NCBI RefSeq assembly: GCF_900107375.1
Contig: NZ_FNPT01000020.1
Location: 1 to 64,000 of the forward strand
DNA from: Lysobacter sp. yr284
GTDB lineage: Bacteria > Pseudomonadota > Gammaproteobacteria > Xanthomonadales > Xanthomonadaceae
Length of the DNA: 64,000 nucleotides
Reading direction: 5' to 3'
Shown here: positions 1 to 10,757 of the stretch, in pieces
Position numbering within the stretch: the stretch's first letter is position 1
Layout: the number at the start of each line of letters is the position of its first letter
The notes under the pieces: generated by a model
Told to the model about the DNA's origin: nothing
Seen by the model: the letters and a program-made list of their open reading frames with translations, nothing else
The model's database searches: none
Translations under genes and position numbers: made by a program

Positions 1-21
1 CTTTCGTCCGCAAGCGGCCGA

Positions 22-58
22 GTTACTTTCTTTTGGCAGCGCGCCAAAAGAAAGTAAC
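22..58. repeat. Long perfect inverted repeat (dispersed xanthomonad palindrome)
   Basis: The left arm gttactttcttttggc (22-37) and its exact complement (43-58) are separated by five bases, giving a 16-bp perfect stem. This palindrome is familiar as a dispersed intergenic element of Xanthomonas, Stenotrophomonas and Lysobacter genomes. It may act as a bidirectional terminator or mRNA-stabilising hairpin. There is no long T-tract. Confidence 0.7.
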
Positions 59-348
59 CAAAGAAAAACGCTGGTCTAAGGTCACGAGCCACTAAGTCCA
101 GCGCCGGGCGCGGGGCTGCGCCATAAGGGACATCCTGTCCCATGGCGCACGCGCGCATCCATGCGCGCGCCCTTCGGGGCTGCGGAACATGGTCCCCGGG
201 CGGGGTTGCGTCCGAGCGAACGGCAAAGGCTAACGGCAACGGCAATAGCGATCGCCAGATCGCAATGGAGTCCGGCTCTCGCCGGAACGACGGCCGGGGA
301 TTTACGAATTCGAAGCGCCGCGCCCGAACGGCCCGGCCCCGACCACCG
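59..348. other. Non-coding, hairpin-rich intergenic DNA
   Basis: I see no credible gene here. The stretch contains short GC-rich inverted repeats, for example gcgcgcatccatgcgcgc near 150-170 and a gccgg...ccggc hairpin near 270-295. It looks like dispersed repeat DNA trailing the PH-domain operon, which ends at 349. Confidence 0.5.
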
Positions 349-1914
349 TCACCAGCGCAACGGCCGCCCCGCCAACGAACCCGCCAGGCGTTCGTAAAGC
401 CGCCGCGCCTCGTCCACCGGCAGGAACCGGATCCGCAACGGCGGGCTCAACGCGCCGGCCCCGGCCGTGTCCAGCCACAGGGTCGCCGTGCCGCAGCGCC
501 GGTCCAGCGGCGAGCGGGTGAGCTGCAGCGCCTGCAGTTTGTCGAGTTCGGCGAAACGCCAATGCCGGCGCCACCAGCCCTCGCGCACCGCGATCAGTTC
601 GGCGTCCATCGCATAGCCCATGCGCTGCGCGCGCCGCTGCGCCTTGAACGCCGACCACGGCAGCCACAGCAGCGCCAGCAGGCTCCAGCCGCCTAGGTGC
701 CAGTACAGCGCGGACGCCGCCAGCACGGTCCACGGCACATCCGGCAGGAACAGCCGCCACCAGGCCGCGTTCGGCAGCGCGCGCCAGTCCAGCGCGTCCC
801 AGCGCGCGTGCGGCAGCAGGTGCGCGATCAGCCGGTCGCAGGTCTGCGGCGACGCGATCGGCGCCAGTTCCTTGAGCGCGCGGCCTTCGTCGTGTTCGTC
901 CGCGCCGACCGTGTCCACCGCCAGCCGGCGGCGCTTGAGCAGGCGGTGCAGCACGCCTTCTTCCAGGGTCCAGGCCTGGATCCGCCGGCGCGGCACGGTG
1001 GTGCGCCAGCGCGCCAGCAGGCCGCGCTCGGCGGTCAGCCGGCGGCCCTGCTCGCTGAGGTCGAAGCCGTAGTAGCGCAGCAGCGCCAGGGTCACCGACA
1101 GGGTTTTCAGCGCCACCGCCACCAGCGCGATCGTGGCCGCGGCCAGCAAGGCGTAGCCGGCGGCGTCGAGGTGGTAGCCCTCGACCCGGCCGAACAGCCA
1201 GTGCATGCCGCCGCGCAGCACCCGCTCGGGCACGCGGCCGTTGAAGTCGGGCACGGTCTGCAGCGCCGCGGCGATGCCGGCGCCGACCAGCACCAGGCCG
1301 CCGTTGGAGACCAGGCCGAGCCGCAGCACTTCGGCGGGCGACAGGCGCAGCAGGGAATCGGCGCGCTCTTCCACCGCCAGCGCCGGGTCGGCGCCGCGGC
1401 GGCGCACCAGGGTCTCCAGCGCCATCGCGTCGGCCAGGGTGAGCACGCGCATCTGCGCTTCGGGCTCCTTGCCCGCGGCCGACTCCATGCGCACTTCGGC
1501 CACGCCGAACAGCCGGTGCAGCACGGTCTGGTGCACGGCCACGTTCTGGATGCGCACGAACGGGATCACCCGCAGGCTGCGGTTGAGCAGGCCGCTGCGC
1601 ACCACCAGCCCGTTCGGCCCGACCCCGTAGCGGTAGGTGAAATAGCGCCACAGCGCCGCCAGCACCAGCAGGCCGACGCCGATCAGCGAGTACAGCTCGT
1701 TGCGGTCGCCGCGGCCGGCGAAGACCAGGATCAGCAGCGGCACGATGAACTGCTTGAGGTGCTGGATCAGCACGAACAGCCACGACATCGGGTGCAGGCG
1801 GCGGTCGGCGACGGGCTCGCCGGTTGCGCCCGGCGTCGTCGTCGCTGCGGCGTCCGCCGCGGCGACGGATGCGGATCGCTGCGGCGGCGCGGGCGCGGGG
1901 CCGGGCGCGCTCAT
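349..1914 (-). CDS. PH-domain membrane protein (YdbT-like)
   Basis: A 521-residue protein starting at the ATG at 1914, which overlaps the stop of the upstream gene as ATGA, so the two are translationally coupled. The longer open frame to 2346 is rejected because it only reads across the upstream gene. Hydrophobic segments lie near residues 45-85 (FVLIQHLKQFIVPLLILVFA and the next helix), 215-270 and 385-410. They alternate with soluble blocks resembling bacterial PH-like domain 2 (bPH2), for example GVGPNGLVVRSGLLNRSLRV and IPFVRIQNVAVHQTVLHRLF. The size and two-to-three-repeat layout match the YdbT family. The role in the envelope is unknown. The short gene before it is the usual YdbS-like partner. 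Confidence 0.82.
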   Translation of the reverse strand: MSAPGPAPAPPQRSASVAAADAAATTTPGATGEPVADRRLHPMSWLFVLIQHLKQFIVPLLILVFAGRGDRNELYSLIGVGLLVLAALWRYFTYRYGVGPNGLVVRSGLLNRSLRVIPFVRIQNVAVHQTVLHRLFGVAEVRMESAAGKEPEAQMRVLTLADAMALETLVRRRGADPALAVEERADSLLRLSPAEVLRLGLVSNGGLVLVGAGIAAALQTVPDFNGRVPERVLRGGMHWLFGRVEGYHLDAAGYALLAAATIALVAVALKTLSVTLALLRYYGFDLSEQGRRLTAERGLLARWRTTVPRRRIQAWTLEEGVLHRLLKRRRLAVDTVGADEHDEGRALKELAPIASPQTCDRLIAHLLPHARWDALDWRALPNAAWWRLFLPDVPWTVLAASALYWHLGGWSLLALLWLPWSAFKAQRRAQRMGYAMDAELIAVREGWWRRHWRFAELDKLQALQLTRSPLDRRCGTATLWLDTAGAGALSPPLRIRFLPVDEARRLYERLAGSLAGRPLRW

Positions 1915-2777
1915 CGGGCCTCGTCGTCCTCGTGGTCGAGCTGGCGGCCCAGGCGCTCGCGCAGGCGCTGGGCGTCGCCGGCGTCGAGGTGGTCGATCGC
2001 CACCGAGCTGTGGCGGGTGCCGGCGGTGTGCACCACCAGCGTCGCCAGCCGGCGCATGCGCTGCAGCGGGCCGTGCTTGAGGTCCAGGTGCTGGACCCGG
2101 GTCAGCGGCACCGTAGTCTCGCGCTGCCAGGCCACGCCGCGGCGCACCGCGAAGCCGTGTTCGTCGAGCCGCCACAGGGTGTTGCGGTAGCGGCGGAAAC
2201 CGATCCACATGCCGATGCCGGCGCCGAACAGGGCGCCGGTGAGGCCGCTGGCGAGCCCGGCGTGGCGGCCGACGGTCAGCACGCCGCCGATCACCGCGGC
2301 GATCGCGAACACCACCGCCAGCGACAGGCTGATGTCGATCGTGCACAGCGGGATCGCGCGCGCCGGCAGGCGCTGCCAGCCGTCGCGCGGCTGCGCCAGC
2401 CCGAACGCGTCGGCAGGCGCGGACGCCGCATCGGGTTGGGGTGCGGGCGCCGCCGCGGGCGCCGCATCGGGCTGGGTTGCGGACGGTGCCGCCAGCGCTG
2501 CATCGGGCTGCGCGGCGGACGGCGTCGCGGACACCGCATCGGGCGGTGCCGCGGACGTCGCCGCGATGGGCTCGTCGGCGGTCTGGGCCGGCGCGGCGGG
2601 CGCGGCCCCGGGGGCCGTGGCCTCGTCGGTGGCCGCGGCCGAGGCGTCGGCGCGATCGGCCCGCGCCGGATCGTCCGCGCCGCCGTCCCCGGCCACGGAA
2701 TGCGGTTCCTCGCGCTCGCGCGCGCCGTCGGCGGAAGTGGGGGCGGGGAAGGCGGAGCCGGGCGGAATGGGCGTCAT
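1911..2777 (-). CDS. PH-domain membrane protein (YdbS-like)
   Basis: A 288-residue protein starting at the ATG at 2777. The first ~125 residues are low-complexity and rich in Ala, Pro and Asp, with short near-repeats such as SAAQPDAALAAPSATQPDAA. Two membrane helices follow (about 145-190), then one bPH2-type domain with the segment RRGVAWQRETTVPLTRVQHL. It overlaps the YdbT-like gene by four bases. YdbS/YdbT pairs are common in bacteria but have no settled function. The repetitive N-terminus is unusual and may be a flexible cytoplasmic tail. The start could lie further in, because the N-terminal tail is not conserved in the family. Confidence 0.78.
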   Translation of the reverse strand: MTPIPPGSAFPAPTSADGAREREEPHSVAGDGGADDPARADRADASAAATDEATAPGAAPAAPAQTADEPIAATSAAPPDAVSATPSAAQPDAALAAPSATQPDAAPAAAPAPQPDAASAPADAFGLAQPRDGWQRLPARAIPLCTIDISLSLAVVFAIAAVIGGVLTVGRHAGLASGLTGALFGAGIGMWIGFRRYRNTLWRLDEHGFAVRRGVAWQRETTVPLTRVQHLDLKHGPLQRMRRLATLVVHTAGTRHSSVAIDHLDAGDAQRLRERLGRQLDHEDDEAR

Positions 2778-2881
2778 CGTGCGGGCAGGGCGAGGTTCTT
2801 CCGCAGTGTAGCCGGGCGCGCGCGGTTCGGTCGGTGCGTTCGCAGACGCCGGTGGCGCTGCGCGCGCGAGGTCGCGGCCGC

Positions 2882-3817
2882 TCAGTGGCGGTCGGTCTCG
2901 ATCGCGCGGTAGGGGTTGTCGCGCCCGTCGCCGGACGGCCGCAGGGTGTAGCGCTTGTAGGTCCACTGGTACTGCGCCGGATCGCGCCGGGCGATGCGTT
3001 CCACCGCCTGGTTGAGCGCGGCGCAGGCGCGGCGCGGGTCGGGATCGGCGATGCCCGGCGGCGCGGCTTCCACGCGCAGGGCGAAGCCGGGGCCGTCGGG
3101 GTGCTGGTCGATGCGCTCGCAGTAGCAGAACAGCACCGGCGCGCCGGTGCGTTCGGCGAGCCGGCCGAGCAGGGTCATGGTCAACGCCTCGACCCCGAAG
3201 AACGGGGCGAACTCGCCGTCGCCGGCCTTGGGCTGCTGGTCGGGCAGGATGCCGACCACGCCGCCGGCGTTGAGCCGCTTCCACAGCTGGCGCACCGCGG
3301 CGCCTTCGGCGCGCACCTGGGTCACGCGCCCGGCGTCGGTGTCGGCGCGCACGAGGTTCAGGAACGCCTCGCCGACCGGCGATTCCGGCGGCTTGTACAG
3401 GATCGCCAGCGGGGTGCGCGCGGCCAGCCACTGGTTCAGCAGCTCCCAATTGCCGTAGTGCGGTGCGGCCACGATCAGGCCCTTGCCGGCGGCCAGGGCG
3501 GCGTCGAACAGTTCGGTGCCGTGCTGCTCGCGCAGCAGGTTGAGGTTTTCGGCGTGCGGGCGGGTCCACAGGCGCAGGGTCTCGACCGCCTGGCGCGCGG
3601 TGGTGCGCACGATCGCCTGCTGCCACTGCTCGCGCTCGGCCGGCAGCAGCTCGGGATAGGCCAGGCGCAGGTTGACCCGGGCGACCCGGGCCTCGCGCCC
3701 GTCGCGGCGCTGCCAGGCCGTGGCCACGGCGTCGCCCAGGCGGCGCTGCCAGGCCCCGGGCAGGCGGCCGATCAGGCTGGCGAAGAAGTAGAGGACGCGG
3801 GCGGCGAACTGGGTCAT
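2882..3817 (-). CDS. Lysophospholipid/lipid A type acyltransferase (LpxL/HtrB family)
   Basis: A 311-residue protein with an N-terminal membrane anchor (VLYFFASLIGRLP) and the family catalytic motif H-x4-E at His120-Glu125 (APHYGNWELL). A further conserved block is GILPDQQPK. LpxL/HtrB proteins transfer acyl chains from acyl-ACP to lipid A or, in related subfamilies, to other lipids on the inner face of the inner membrane. The ATG at 3817 is preferred over an upstream frame to 3916 because hydrophobicity begins directly after it. Which acceptor it uses cannot be told from sequence alone. Confidence 0.88.
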   Translation of the reverse strand: MTQFAARVLYFFASLIGRLPGAWQRRLGDAVATAWQRRDGREARVARVNLRLAYPELLPAEREQWQQAIVRTTARQAVETLRLWTRPHAENLNLLREQHGTELFDAALAAGKGLIVAAPHYGNWELLNQWLAARTPLAILYKPPESPVGEAFLNLVRADTDAGRVTQVRAEGAAVRQLWKRLNAGGVVGILPDQQPKAGDGEFAPFFGVEALTMTLLGRLAERTGAPVLFCYCERIDQHPDGPGFALRVEAAPPGIADPDPRRACAALNQAVERIARRDPAQYQWTYKRYTLRPSGDGRDNPYRAIETDRH

Positions 3818-3946
3818 GCCGGCGAGTGTAGCCGCGGCCACGGCCGCCGCCGTCGCGTCGCCAGGCCCCGGGCCCGCGCGAACGCCGCCATAGCCGGCAT
3901 GTTGCAGGCCGTACACTGGCGATCCTCGAAATCGACGCGGTGCGCG

Positions 3947-4387
3947 ATGCTCAGCCTGATCCAGCGGGTGACCCAGGCCAGGGTGACGGTCGACGGCGAA
4001 ACGGTCGGGGAAATCGGGCCGGGCCTGCTGGCCCTGGTCGGGATCGAGCCCGGCGACGGCGAGGCGCAGATCGCGCGCATGGCCGATCGGCTGCTCGGAT
4101 ACCGTGTATTCGCCGATGAGGCCGGACGCATGAACCGTGGCCTGGCCGACACCGGCGGCGGGTTGCTGCTGGTCAGCCAGTTCACCCTGGCCGCCGATAC
4201 CAGCAGCGGCATGCGTCCGGGCTTCAGCACCGCGGCCGCGCCGGGGCTGGCTGAACCGCTATTCAACCGTTTGCTCGAAACCTGCCGACAACGCCACGGC
4301 GGAGGGGTGGAAACCGGCAGGTTCGGCGCCCATATGGTGGTCAGCCTGGTCAACGACGGCCCGGTCACCTTCCTCCTCCGGTCCTGA
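3947..4387 (+). CDS. dtd: D-aminoacyl-tRNA deacylase
   Basis: A 146-residue protein, the normal Dtd length. It hydrolyses D-amino acids from mischarged tRNA in the cytoplasm. The two family signatures are present: SQFTLAAD (catalytic Thr at residue 80) and the Gly-cisPro loop NDGPVTF at 136-142. The ATG at 3947 begins MLSLIQRVTQARV, the standard N-terminus. It diverges from the acyltransferase gene and lies 92 bp before rpoD. Confidence 0.96.
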   Translation: MLSLIQRVTQARVTVDGETVGEIGPGLLALVGIEPGDGEAQIARMADRLLGYRVFADEAGRMNRGLADTGGGLLLVSQFTLAADTSSGMRPGFSTAAAPGLAEPLFNRLLETCRQRHGGGVETGRFGAHMVVSLVNDGPVTFLLRS

Positions 4388-4431
4388 TCCGGCCCGCCGC
4401 CCCGCCTTGTCCGGGTCGGGCGCGCCGGACC

Positions 4432-4440
4432 TGATATACT
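4432..4440 (+). promoter_or_regulatory. Extended -10 promoter of rpoD
   Basis: TGATATACT matches the extended -10 consensus TGnTATAAT. It lies about 40 bp before the rpoD start and just after the dtd stop. No good -35 hexamer at 17-bp spacing is visible, as is usual for extended -10 promoters. Confidence 0.55.
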
Positions 4441-4479
4441 GGAGCGTTCCCTACCCTCAATAGCGCGGTGGCGCAGCCC

Positions 4480-6348
<1,869 letters not shown>

Positions 6349-6374
6349 TACGTCGGGCGAGTCCGCGCACGCAG

Positions 6375-6402
6375 AAACAGGCCCCGCTCGCGGGGCCTGT
6401 TT
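6375..6402 (+). terminator. Rho-independent terminator of rpoD
   Basis: A perfect 12-bp stem, aaacaggccccg / cggggcctgttt, with loop ctcg, is followed by TTCGTTTCC. It begins 26 bases after the rpoD stop. Confidence 0.92.
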
Positions 6403-6458
6403 CGTTTCCGGCCCGATGCCGCGGATGCCTCCGGCGCGCGATGTCGCGGATGCCCCCT

Positions 6459-6540
6459 GTAGGAGCGGCGCAAGCCGCGACCGCGAAACCGCGCCTACGA
6501 CGCAAGCGAGGTTTCGCGGTCGCGACTCGCGCCGCTCTTG
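6459..6540. repeat. REP-like dispersed palindromic repeat, copy 1
   Basis: The segment begins ctgtaggagcggcgcaagcc and gcgaccgcgaaacc, then returns as its complement (ggtttcgcggtcgcgactcg, cgccgctctt). The same unit occurs at 7119-7203. TGTAGGAGCGGCGC...GCGAAACC units are abundant REP-type intergenic repeats in Lysobacter and relatives. Confidence 0.8.
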
Positions 6541-6614
6541 GAAGTGGCTCGGGTCGCAGGACGACGAGGCGGCTACGCGCGCTAAGATCGTTGCGACTCC
6601 ACGCAGGGAAGGCC

Positions 6615-7103
6615 ATGGACGAGGACAACGTCTGGAGCGCGCCCAAGGCCGCGGTCGGCGCGGACCCGCGCCGCGAGGCCTGGTTCGGCCTCGGCGCGAT
6701 GCTATGGGGTAGCGCGCTGGCCACCACCGTCGCCGGGCTGTTGATGATGGCGATGAACTACCGCGCCCAGGGCCGGCCGCGGCTGGCCTGGGCGGTCGTG
6801 GCCGGCATCGTGCTGGTGGTCGTGCCCGGCCTGTGCTGGGCTTTCATCTATCTGCTGATGTCGGTGATGCCACACCCCGTGGGTCAGGTGCTGGCGCTGG
6901 TCGGCTGGATCGCGGCGCAACCGTTGGCGACGCTGACCATGCTGGGCACCTCGCACCGTCGCGCGATTGCACAACGCCTGCGCACCGGCCAGCCGATGCG
7001 GCCGGCCGCGCACGCGGCGCTGGTGGTGATCGTGGTGTGGATGGCGCCGGTCCTGCTGTTCTTGTTGCTGTCGGCGCTCGCAGGCTTGTTCGTGGTCGGC
7101 TGA
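6615..7103 (+). CDS. Small multi-pass membrane protein, unknown function
   Basis: A 162-residue protein from the ATG at 6615, the first start after the repeat element. Four hydrophobic segments are visible: about 28-48 (LGAMLWGSALATTVAGLLMM), 60-82 (AVVAGIVLVVVPGLCWAFIY), 90-110 and 135-160. The N-terminus is hydrophilic and probably cytoplasmic. I do not recognise a family. It is bracketed by two copies of the dispersed repeat and looks monocistronic. Confidence 0.6.
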   Translation: MDEDNVWSAPKAAVGADPRREAWFGLGAMLWGSALATTVAGLLMMAMNYRAQGRPRLAWAVVAGIVLVVVPGLCWAFIYLLMSVMPHPVGQVLALVGWIAAQPLATLTMLGTSHRRAIAQRLRTGQPMRPAAHAALVVIVVWMAPVLLFLLLSALAGLFVVG

Positions 7104-7118
7104 AGCGCCGCTGCCCTT

Positions 7119-7203
7119 GTAGGAGCGGCGCGAGCCGAGACCGCGAAACCTCGCTTGCGTCGTAGGTCGGGTTTCGCGGTCGCGGCTTGCGCCGCTCCTA
7201 CAA
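7119..7203. repeat. REP-like dispersed palindromic repeat, copy 2
   Basis: ttgtaggagcggcgcgagcc, then gaccgcgaaacctcgcttgc, followed by the complementary half ending gccgctcctacaaa. It is a nearly perfect inverted repeat of about 85 bp and a sibling of 6459-6540. It lies 14 bp from the end of the mannose operon and could act as its terminator. Confidence 0.8.
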
Positions 7204-7216
7204 AGCGGCGGGCGGC

Positions 7217-8431
7217 TTAGGCGCCGCGCAGCCAGCGGATCACTTCGTAGCACGCGCCCATGGTGTGGTAATCGGTCTTGCCGGCCGGGCTCTTCTCGTC
7301 GCTGTACTTGCCGTTGCGGCGGTCGAGGATGCGGTACCACGCGCCGTAGCGATGATCGACCATGTGCTGCCACGCGTAGGCCCACAGCTTGTCGTACCAC
7401 TGCCAGTAAAGGTTCTCGCCGGTGCGCACGGCCAGCAGCGCCGCGGTCGCCAGCGATTCGGCCTGGACCCAGAAGTATTTGTCGTCGTCGCAGACCGCGC
7501 CGTCGGGGGCGAAGCCGTAGGCGAGGCCGCCGAATTCGTCGTCCCAGGAGCGCGCGATCGCGGTGTCGAACAGGTGGCGCGCGGTCGGCACCAGCCAGGC
7601 CGGCGCGTCGCCGCGCGCGGACAGGTGGCGGTCGAGGATCAGCAGCAGCTTGGCCCACTCGGTCTGGTGGCCCGGCTGGAAGCCCCAGGGGCGGAACAGG
7701 TGCTTGGGATCGTCGCGGTGGTAGTCCCAGTCGATGTTCCAGTCGCGGTCGTAGTGCTCCCACACCAGGCCGTCGGCCTGCGCCGCCTGGCGCTGGGTCA
7801 TGTTCTGCGCCAGGGTCAGCGCGCGCTCGAGATAGCGCGCATCGCCCGACGCTTCGTACGCCGCCAGCATCGCCTCGCACATGTGCATGTTGGCGTTCTG
7901 GCCGCGGTAGCCGGTGAAGTTCCAGTCGGCATCGGCTTCGTCGCGGTACAGGCCGAACTGCGGTTCCCAGAAGCGCGCTTCGAGCAGGTTCCAGGTTTCG
8001 TCCATCCACGCCGCCGCTTCGGCGATGCCGGCCTTGACCCCGCACGAGTACGCCAGCAGCACGAAGGCCACGCCGTAGCAGTGGTTCATGCGGTCGTCCG
8101 GGCGGCCGTCGCGGATCGTCCAGGCGTAGCCGCCGGTGTCGGGATTGCGATGCACCTCGCGCAGGTAGCGCAGGCCGTGGCGCGCGCGTTCGCGGTAGTC
8201 GTCGCGGCCGAACTCCACCGCCGCCATCGCGTAGTTGAAGACGAAGCGGGTCGAGCTGACCAGGTGCCGGTGCGAGGCGTCGTAGACCGAGCCGTCGTCG
8301 CGGAAGTAGTGGAAGAAGCCGCCGTCGGCGTCGAGCGCGACCGGATCGTAGAACGCCAGGGTGTCGCGGATGTGCGCCAGCAGGGTGTCGGCGTCGCGGA
8401 AGTCCGGCAGCGGGTTCGAGGGGAGGTTCAT
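7217..8431 (-). CDS. AGE-family sugar isomerase, probable D-mannose isomerase
   Basis: A 404-residue protein of the N-acylglucosamine 2-epimerase (AGE) superfamily, an (alpha/alpha)6 barrel. Recognisable blocks are HRHLVSSTRFVFNYAMAAVE (residues 61-80), GYRGQNANMHMCEAMLAAYE, FRPWGFQPGHQTEWAKLLLI and DEFGGLAYGFAPDG. Histidines in these blocks form the catalytic pocket in the family. Mannose isomerases of this group convert D-mannose to D-fructose without phosphorylation. That substrate is supported by the operon, which contains a fructokinase-like gene, an MFS sugar carrier and a divergent mannosidase. The start overlaps the kinase stop (ATGA). An epimerase acting on another sugar remains possible. 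Confidence 0.82.
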   Translation of the reverse strand: MNLPSNPLPDFRDADTLLAHIRDTLAFYDPVALDADGGFFHYFRDDGSVYDASHRHLVSSTRFVFNYAMAAVEFGRDDYRERARHGLRYLREVHRNPDTGGYAWTIRDGRPDDRMNHCYGVAFVLLAYSCGVKAGIAEAAAWMDETWNLLEARFWEPQFGLYRDEADADWNFTGYRGQNANMHMCEAMLAAYEASGDARYLERALTLAQNMTQRQAAQADGLVWEHYDRDWNIDWDYHRDDPKHLFRPWGFQPGHQTEWAKLLLILDRHLSARGDAPAWLVPTARHLFDTAIARSWDDEFGGLAYGFAPDGAVCDDDKYFWVQAESLATAALLAVRTGENLYWQWYDKLWAYAWQHMVDHRYGAWYRILDRRNGKYSDEKSPAGKTDYHTMGACYEVIRWLRGA

Positions 8432-9459
8432 GCGGGTTCCTGGGCTTGTTCCTGCATCAGGCGTTCGACGTCCGCGGCGCTGGGCATGGCCGCGAACGCG
8501 CCGTGGCGGGTGGTGGCGAGCGCGCCGGCGGCGGCGGCGTAGCGCAGCGCGTCGATGAGTTCGTGTTCGCGCTGGAGGAAGTCGCTGAAGTTCGCCGCGC
8601 CGACGCCGAGCGCGACCAGCCGGCGCAGCAGGCCGCCGACGAAGGCGTCGCCGGCGCCGGTGGTGTCGCTGGGCGCGACCTTGTAGGTGGCGACCGAACC
8701 GTGGCGGGTGCGCGTGTACCAGCGGATCGGGGTGGCGCCGTCGGTGATCAGCACGCAGGTCGCGTAGCCGTGCCACAGCCGCTGCAGCGCGGCCTCTTCG
8801 CCGCCGAGGTGGCGGGCGAGGAATTCGAACTCGCTGCCGCACAGCTTGATCAGGTCCGCTTCCAGCAGCGCCGCCAGCAGCCGCGGCGCCGGGTCGAAGC
8901 CGGCCGGCCACAGCGACGGGCGCAGGTTCATGTCCATGCTCACCAGCGCGTCGGCCAGGCGCGCGCGGCGCATGCCGGCCAGCGTCGCCGCGGCGATGGC
9001 TTCCTCGGTGAGGCTGTTGGAGCAGACGTGGAACACGCCGGCGTCGGCGAAGCCGTCCGGGCTGAAGTCGGCGTCGCGGAACAGCAGGTCGGCGGCCGGC
9101 GGGCGGTAGAAGCTGAAGCTGCGTTCGCCATCGCCGTCGAGCGAGACGAAGGCCAGCGCGGTCTTGGCCGCGTCGGTGCGGCGCACGTCGCGGGTGTCGA
9201 CGCCGTAGCCGCTGAGCTGGTCGGCGATGAAGTCGCCGAACATGTCGCGGCCGAGCATGCCGACGAAGCGCGCGTGCGCACCCAGGCGCGCGGCGGCGAC
9301 GGCGACGTTGGCTGGCGCGCCGCCGGCGTATTCGACGAAGTGGCGCGGTTCGCCCGGGCTCGCGGCCGGACGCGCGAGGAAGTCGATCAAGGCTTCGCCG
9401 AAGCAGACGATCGCGGCGTTCGCGCCGCTGGCGCCGGACGAAAGGGGTACGGCGGACAT
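8428..9459 (-). CDS. PfkB-family carbohydrate kinase, probable fructokinase
   Basis: A 343-residue ribokinase-fold enzyme. It shows the N-terminal signature region (ICFGEALIDFLARP, then GGAPANVAVAAARLG) and the C-terminal PfkB signature DTTGAGDAFVGGLLRRL, which contains the catalytic Asp of the GAGD motif. It should phosphorylate fructose made by the neighbouring isomerase to fructose 6-phosphate, feeding glycolysis. It overlaps the isomerase gene by four bases and the transporter stop by one. Substrate is inferred from context; a closely related sugar kinase activity is possible. Confidence 0.87.
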   Translation of the reverse strand: MSAVPLSSGASGANAAIVCFGEALIDFLARPAASPGEPRHFVEYAGGAPANVAVAAARLGAHARFVGMLGRDMFGDFIADQLSGYGVDTRDVRRTDAAKTALAFVSLDGDGERSFSFYRPPAADLLFRDADFSPDGFADAGVFHVCSNSLTEEAIAAATLAGMRRARLADALVSMDMNLRPSLWPAGFDPAPRLLAALLEADLIKLCGSEFEFLARHLGGEEAALQRLWHGYATCVLITDGATPIRWYTRTRHGSVATYKVAPSDTTGAGDAFVGGLLRRLVALGVGAANFSDFLQREHELIDALRYAAAAGALATTRHGAFAAMPSAADVERLMQEQAQEPA

Positions 9460-10757
9460 CAATGCATCACTCCCGAAGCTTGCGCGCTGGCGTGCTGGCC
9501 TTGGCCGGCGCGGATGCGCGAACCGGACAGGCCGTACCAGACGATGAAGGCGTAGCACACCGCCGGAATCACGAACGAATGCTGGATGCCGATGTTGTCG
9601 GACAACAGGCCCTGCAGCAGCGGCACCACCGCGCCGCCGACGATGGCCATGATCAGCAGGCTCGAGGCTTTGCTGGTCATCGGCCCGAGCCGCTCGATGG
9701 CGATGGTGAAGATGGTCGGGAACATCACCGAGTTGAACAGGCCGATCGCCAGCACCGTCCACATCGCCACCGTGCCCTGGGTGCTCATGGTCAGCGCCAG
9801 CAGCGCGATCGCCGCGACCGCGGCCAGCGCCAGCAGCTTGCGCGCGTCGACGCTGCGCAGCAGCGCCGCGCCGATGAAGCGCCCGACCATCGCGCCGCCC
9901 CAGTAGTAGCCAAGGTAGGTGCTGGCGGTGGCATGGTCGAAGCCGGCGATGTTCGGCTCGGACAGGTAGTTGACCAGGAAGCTGCCGATCGAGACCTCGG
10001 CGCCGACGTAGACGAAGATCGCGATCACGCCGAACAGCAGATGGCGCTGGCCCAGCACCTCGGCGAAGCTGTGGCGGGTCGGGTCGGCGCTTTCGGTGGA
10101 CTCGGTCAGCGGCGGGATGCGCATGGCGTAGACGAACACCGCCAGCAGCACCAGACAGCCGGCGATGACCATGTACGGCATCTGCACCGCCGCGGCTTCG
10201 TGGGCGCGGTAGGCGGCTTTTTCGGCGACCGACATCGCGCCCAGCTGGGCGTCGGTGAGCACCGCCGCGGACAGGATCAGCGGGCCGATGAAGGTCGGGA
10301 ACACCGTGGTGCCCAGCGAGTTCAGCGCCTGCGCCAGGTTGAGCCGGCTCGGCGCGCCGGCCGGGTCGCCGAGCAGGCTGATGTAGGGATTGGCCGAGAC
10401 CTGCAGCACGGTGATGCCGCTGGCGAGCACGAACAGCGCGCCGAGGAACAGCGGGTACGAGGGCACGCGCGCGGCCGGGAAGAACATCGCCGCGCCGATC
10501 GCCGCGACGATCAGGCCGATGACGATGCTGTTCTTGTAGCCGAACTTCGCCACCACCCGGCTGGCCGGCAGCGACATCAGGAAGTAAGCGCCGAAGAAGG
10601 TCGACTGAATCAGCATCGACTGGGCGTAGTTCATCTCGAACACGGCCTTGAGATGCGGGATCAGCACGTCGTTGAGGCTGGTCAGGCCGCCCCAGGTGAA
10701 GAAGATCGTGGTCACCACCGCCAGCGCGGCGGTGTAGGACATGACGCTGCGGCTCAT
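9459..10757 (-). CDS. MFS sugar transporter (FucP/GluP-like)
   Basis: A 432-residue inner-membrane carrier with about 12 hydrophobic helices and the FucP-type N-terminus (FFTWGGLTSLNDVLIPHLKA). Conserved blocks include ASGITVLQVSANPYISLLG and LAQALNSLGTTVFPTFIGPL. FucP/GluP-type carriers are sugar:proton symporters for fucose, glucose, galactose or mannose. Here the isomerase/kinase neighbours and the divergent mannosidase point to mannose. It overlaps the LacI-type gene by four bases (ATGA) and the kinase gene by one. Confidence 0.88.
   Translation of the reverse strand: MSRSVMSYTAALAVVTTIFFTWGGLTSLNDVLIPHLKAVFEMNYAQSMLIQSTFFGAYFLMSLPASRVVAKFGYKNSIVIGLIVAAIGAAMFFPAARVPSYPLFLGALFVLASGITVLQVSANPYISLLGDPAGAPSRLNLAQALNSLGTTVFPTFIGPLILSAAVLTDAQLGAMSVAEKAAYRAHEAAAVQMPYMVIAGCLVLLAVFVYAMRIPPLTESTESADPTRHSFAEVLGQRHLLFGVIAIFVYVGAEVSIGSFLVNYLSEPNIAGFDHATASTYLGYYWGGAMVGRFIGAALLRSVDARKLLALAAVAAIALLALTMSTQGTVAMWTVLAIGLFNSVMFPTIFTIAIERLGPMTSKASSLLIMAIVGGAVVPLLQGLLSDNIGIQHSFVIPAVCYAFIVWYGLSGSRIRAGQGQHASAQASGVMH

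Noticed and set aside
142-4387. Long plus-strand open frames opposite the PH-domain and acyltransferase genes
   Set aside because: They are Arg/Gln/Ala-rich antisense frames typical of high-GC DNA and match no family; the minus-strand genes have clear domains and coupled starts.
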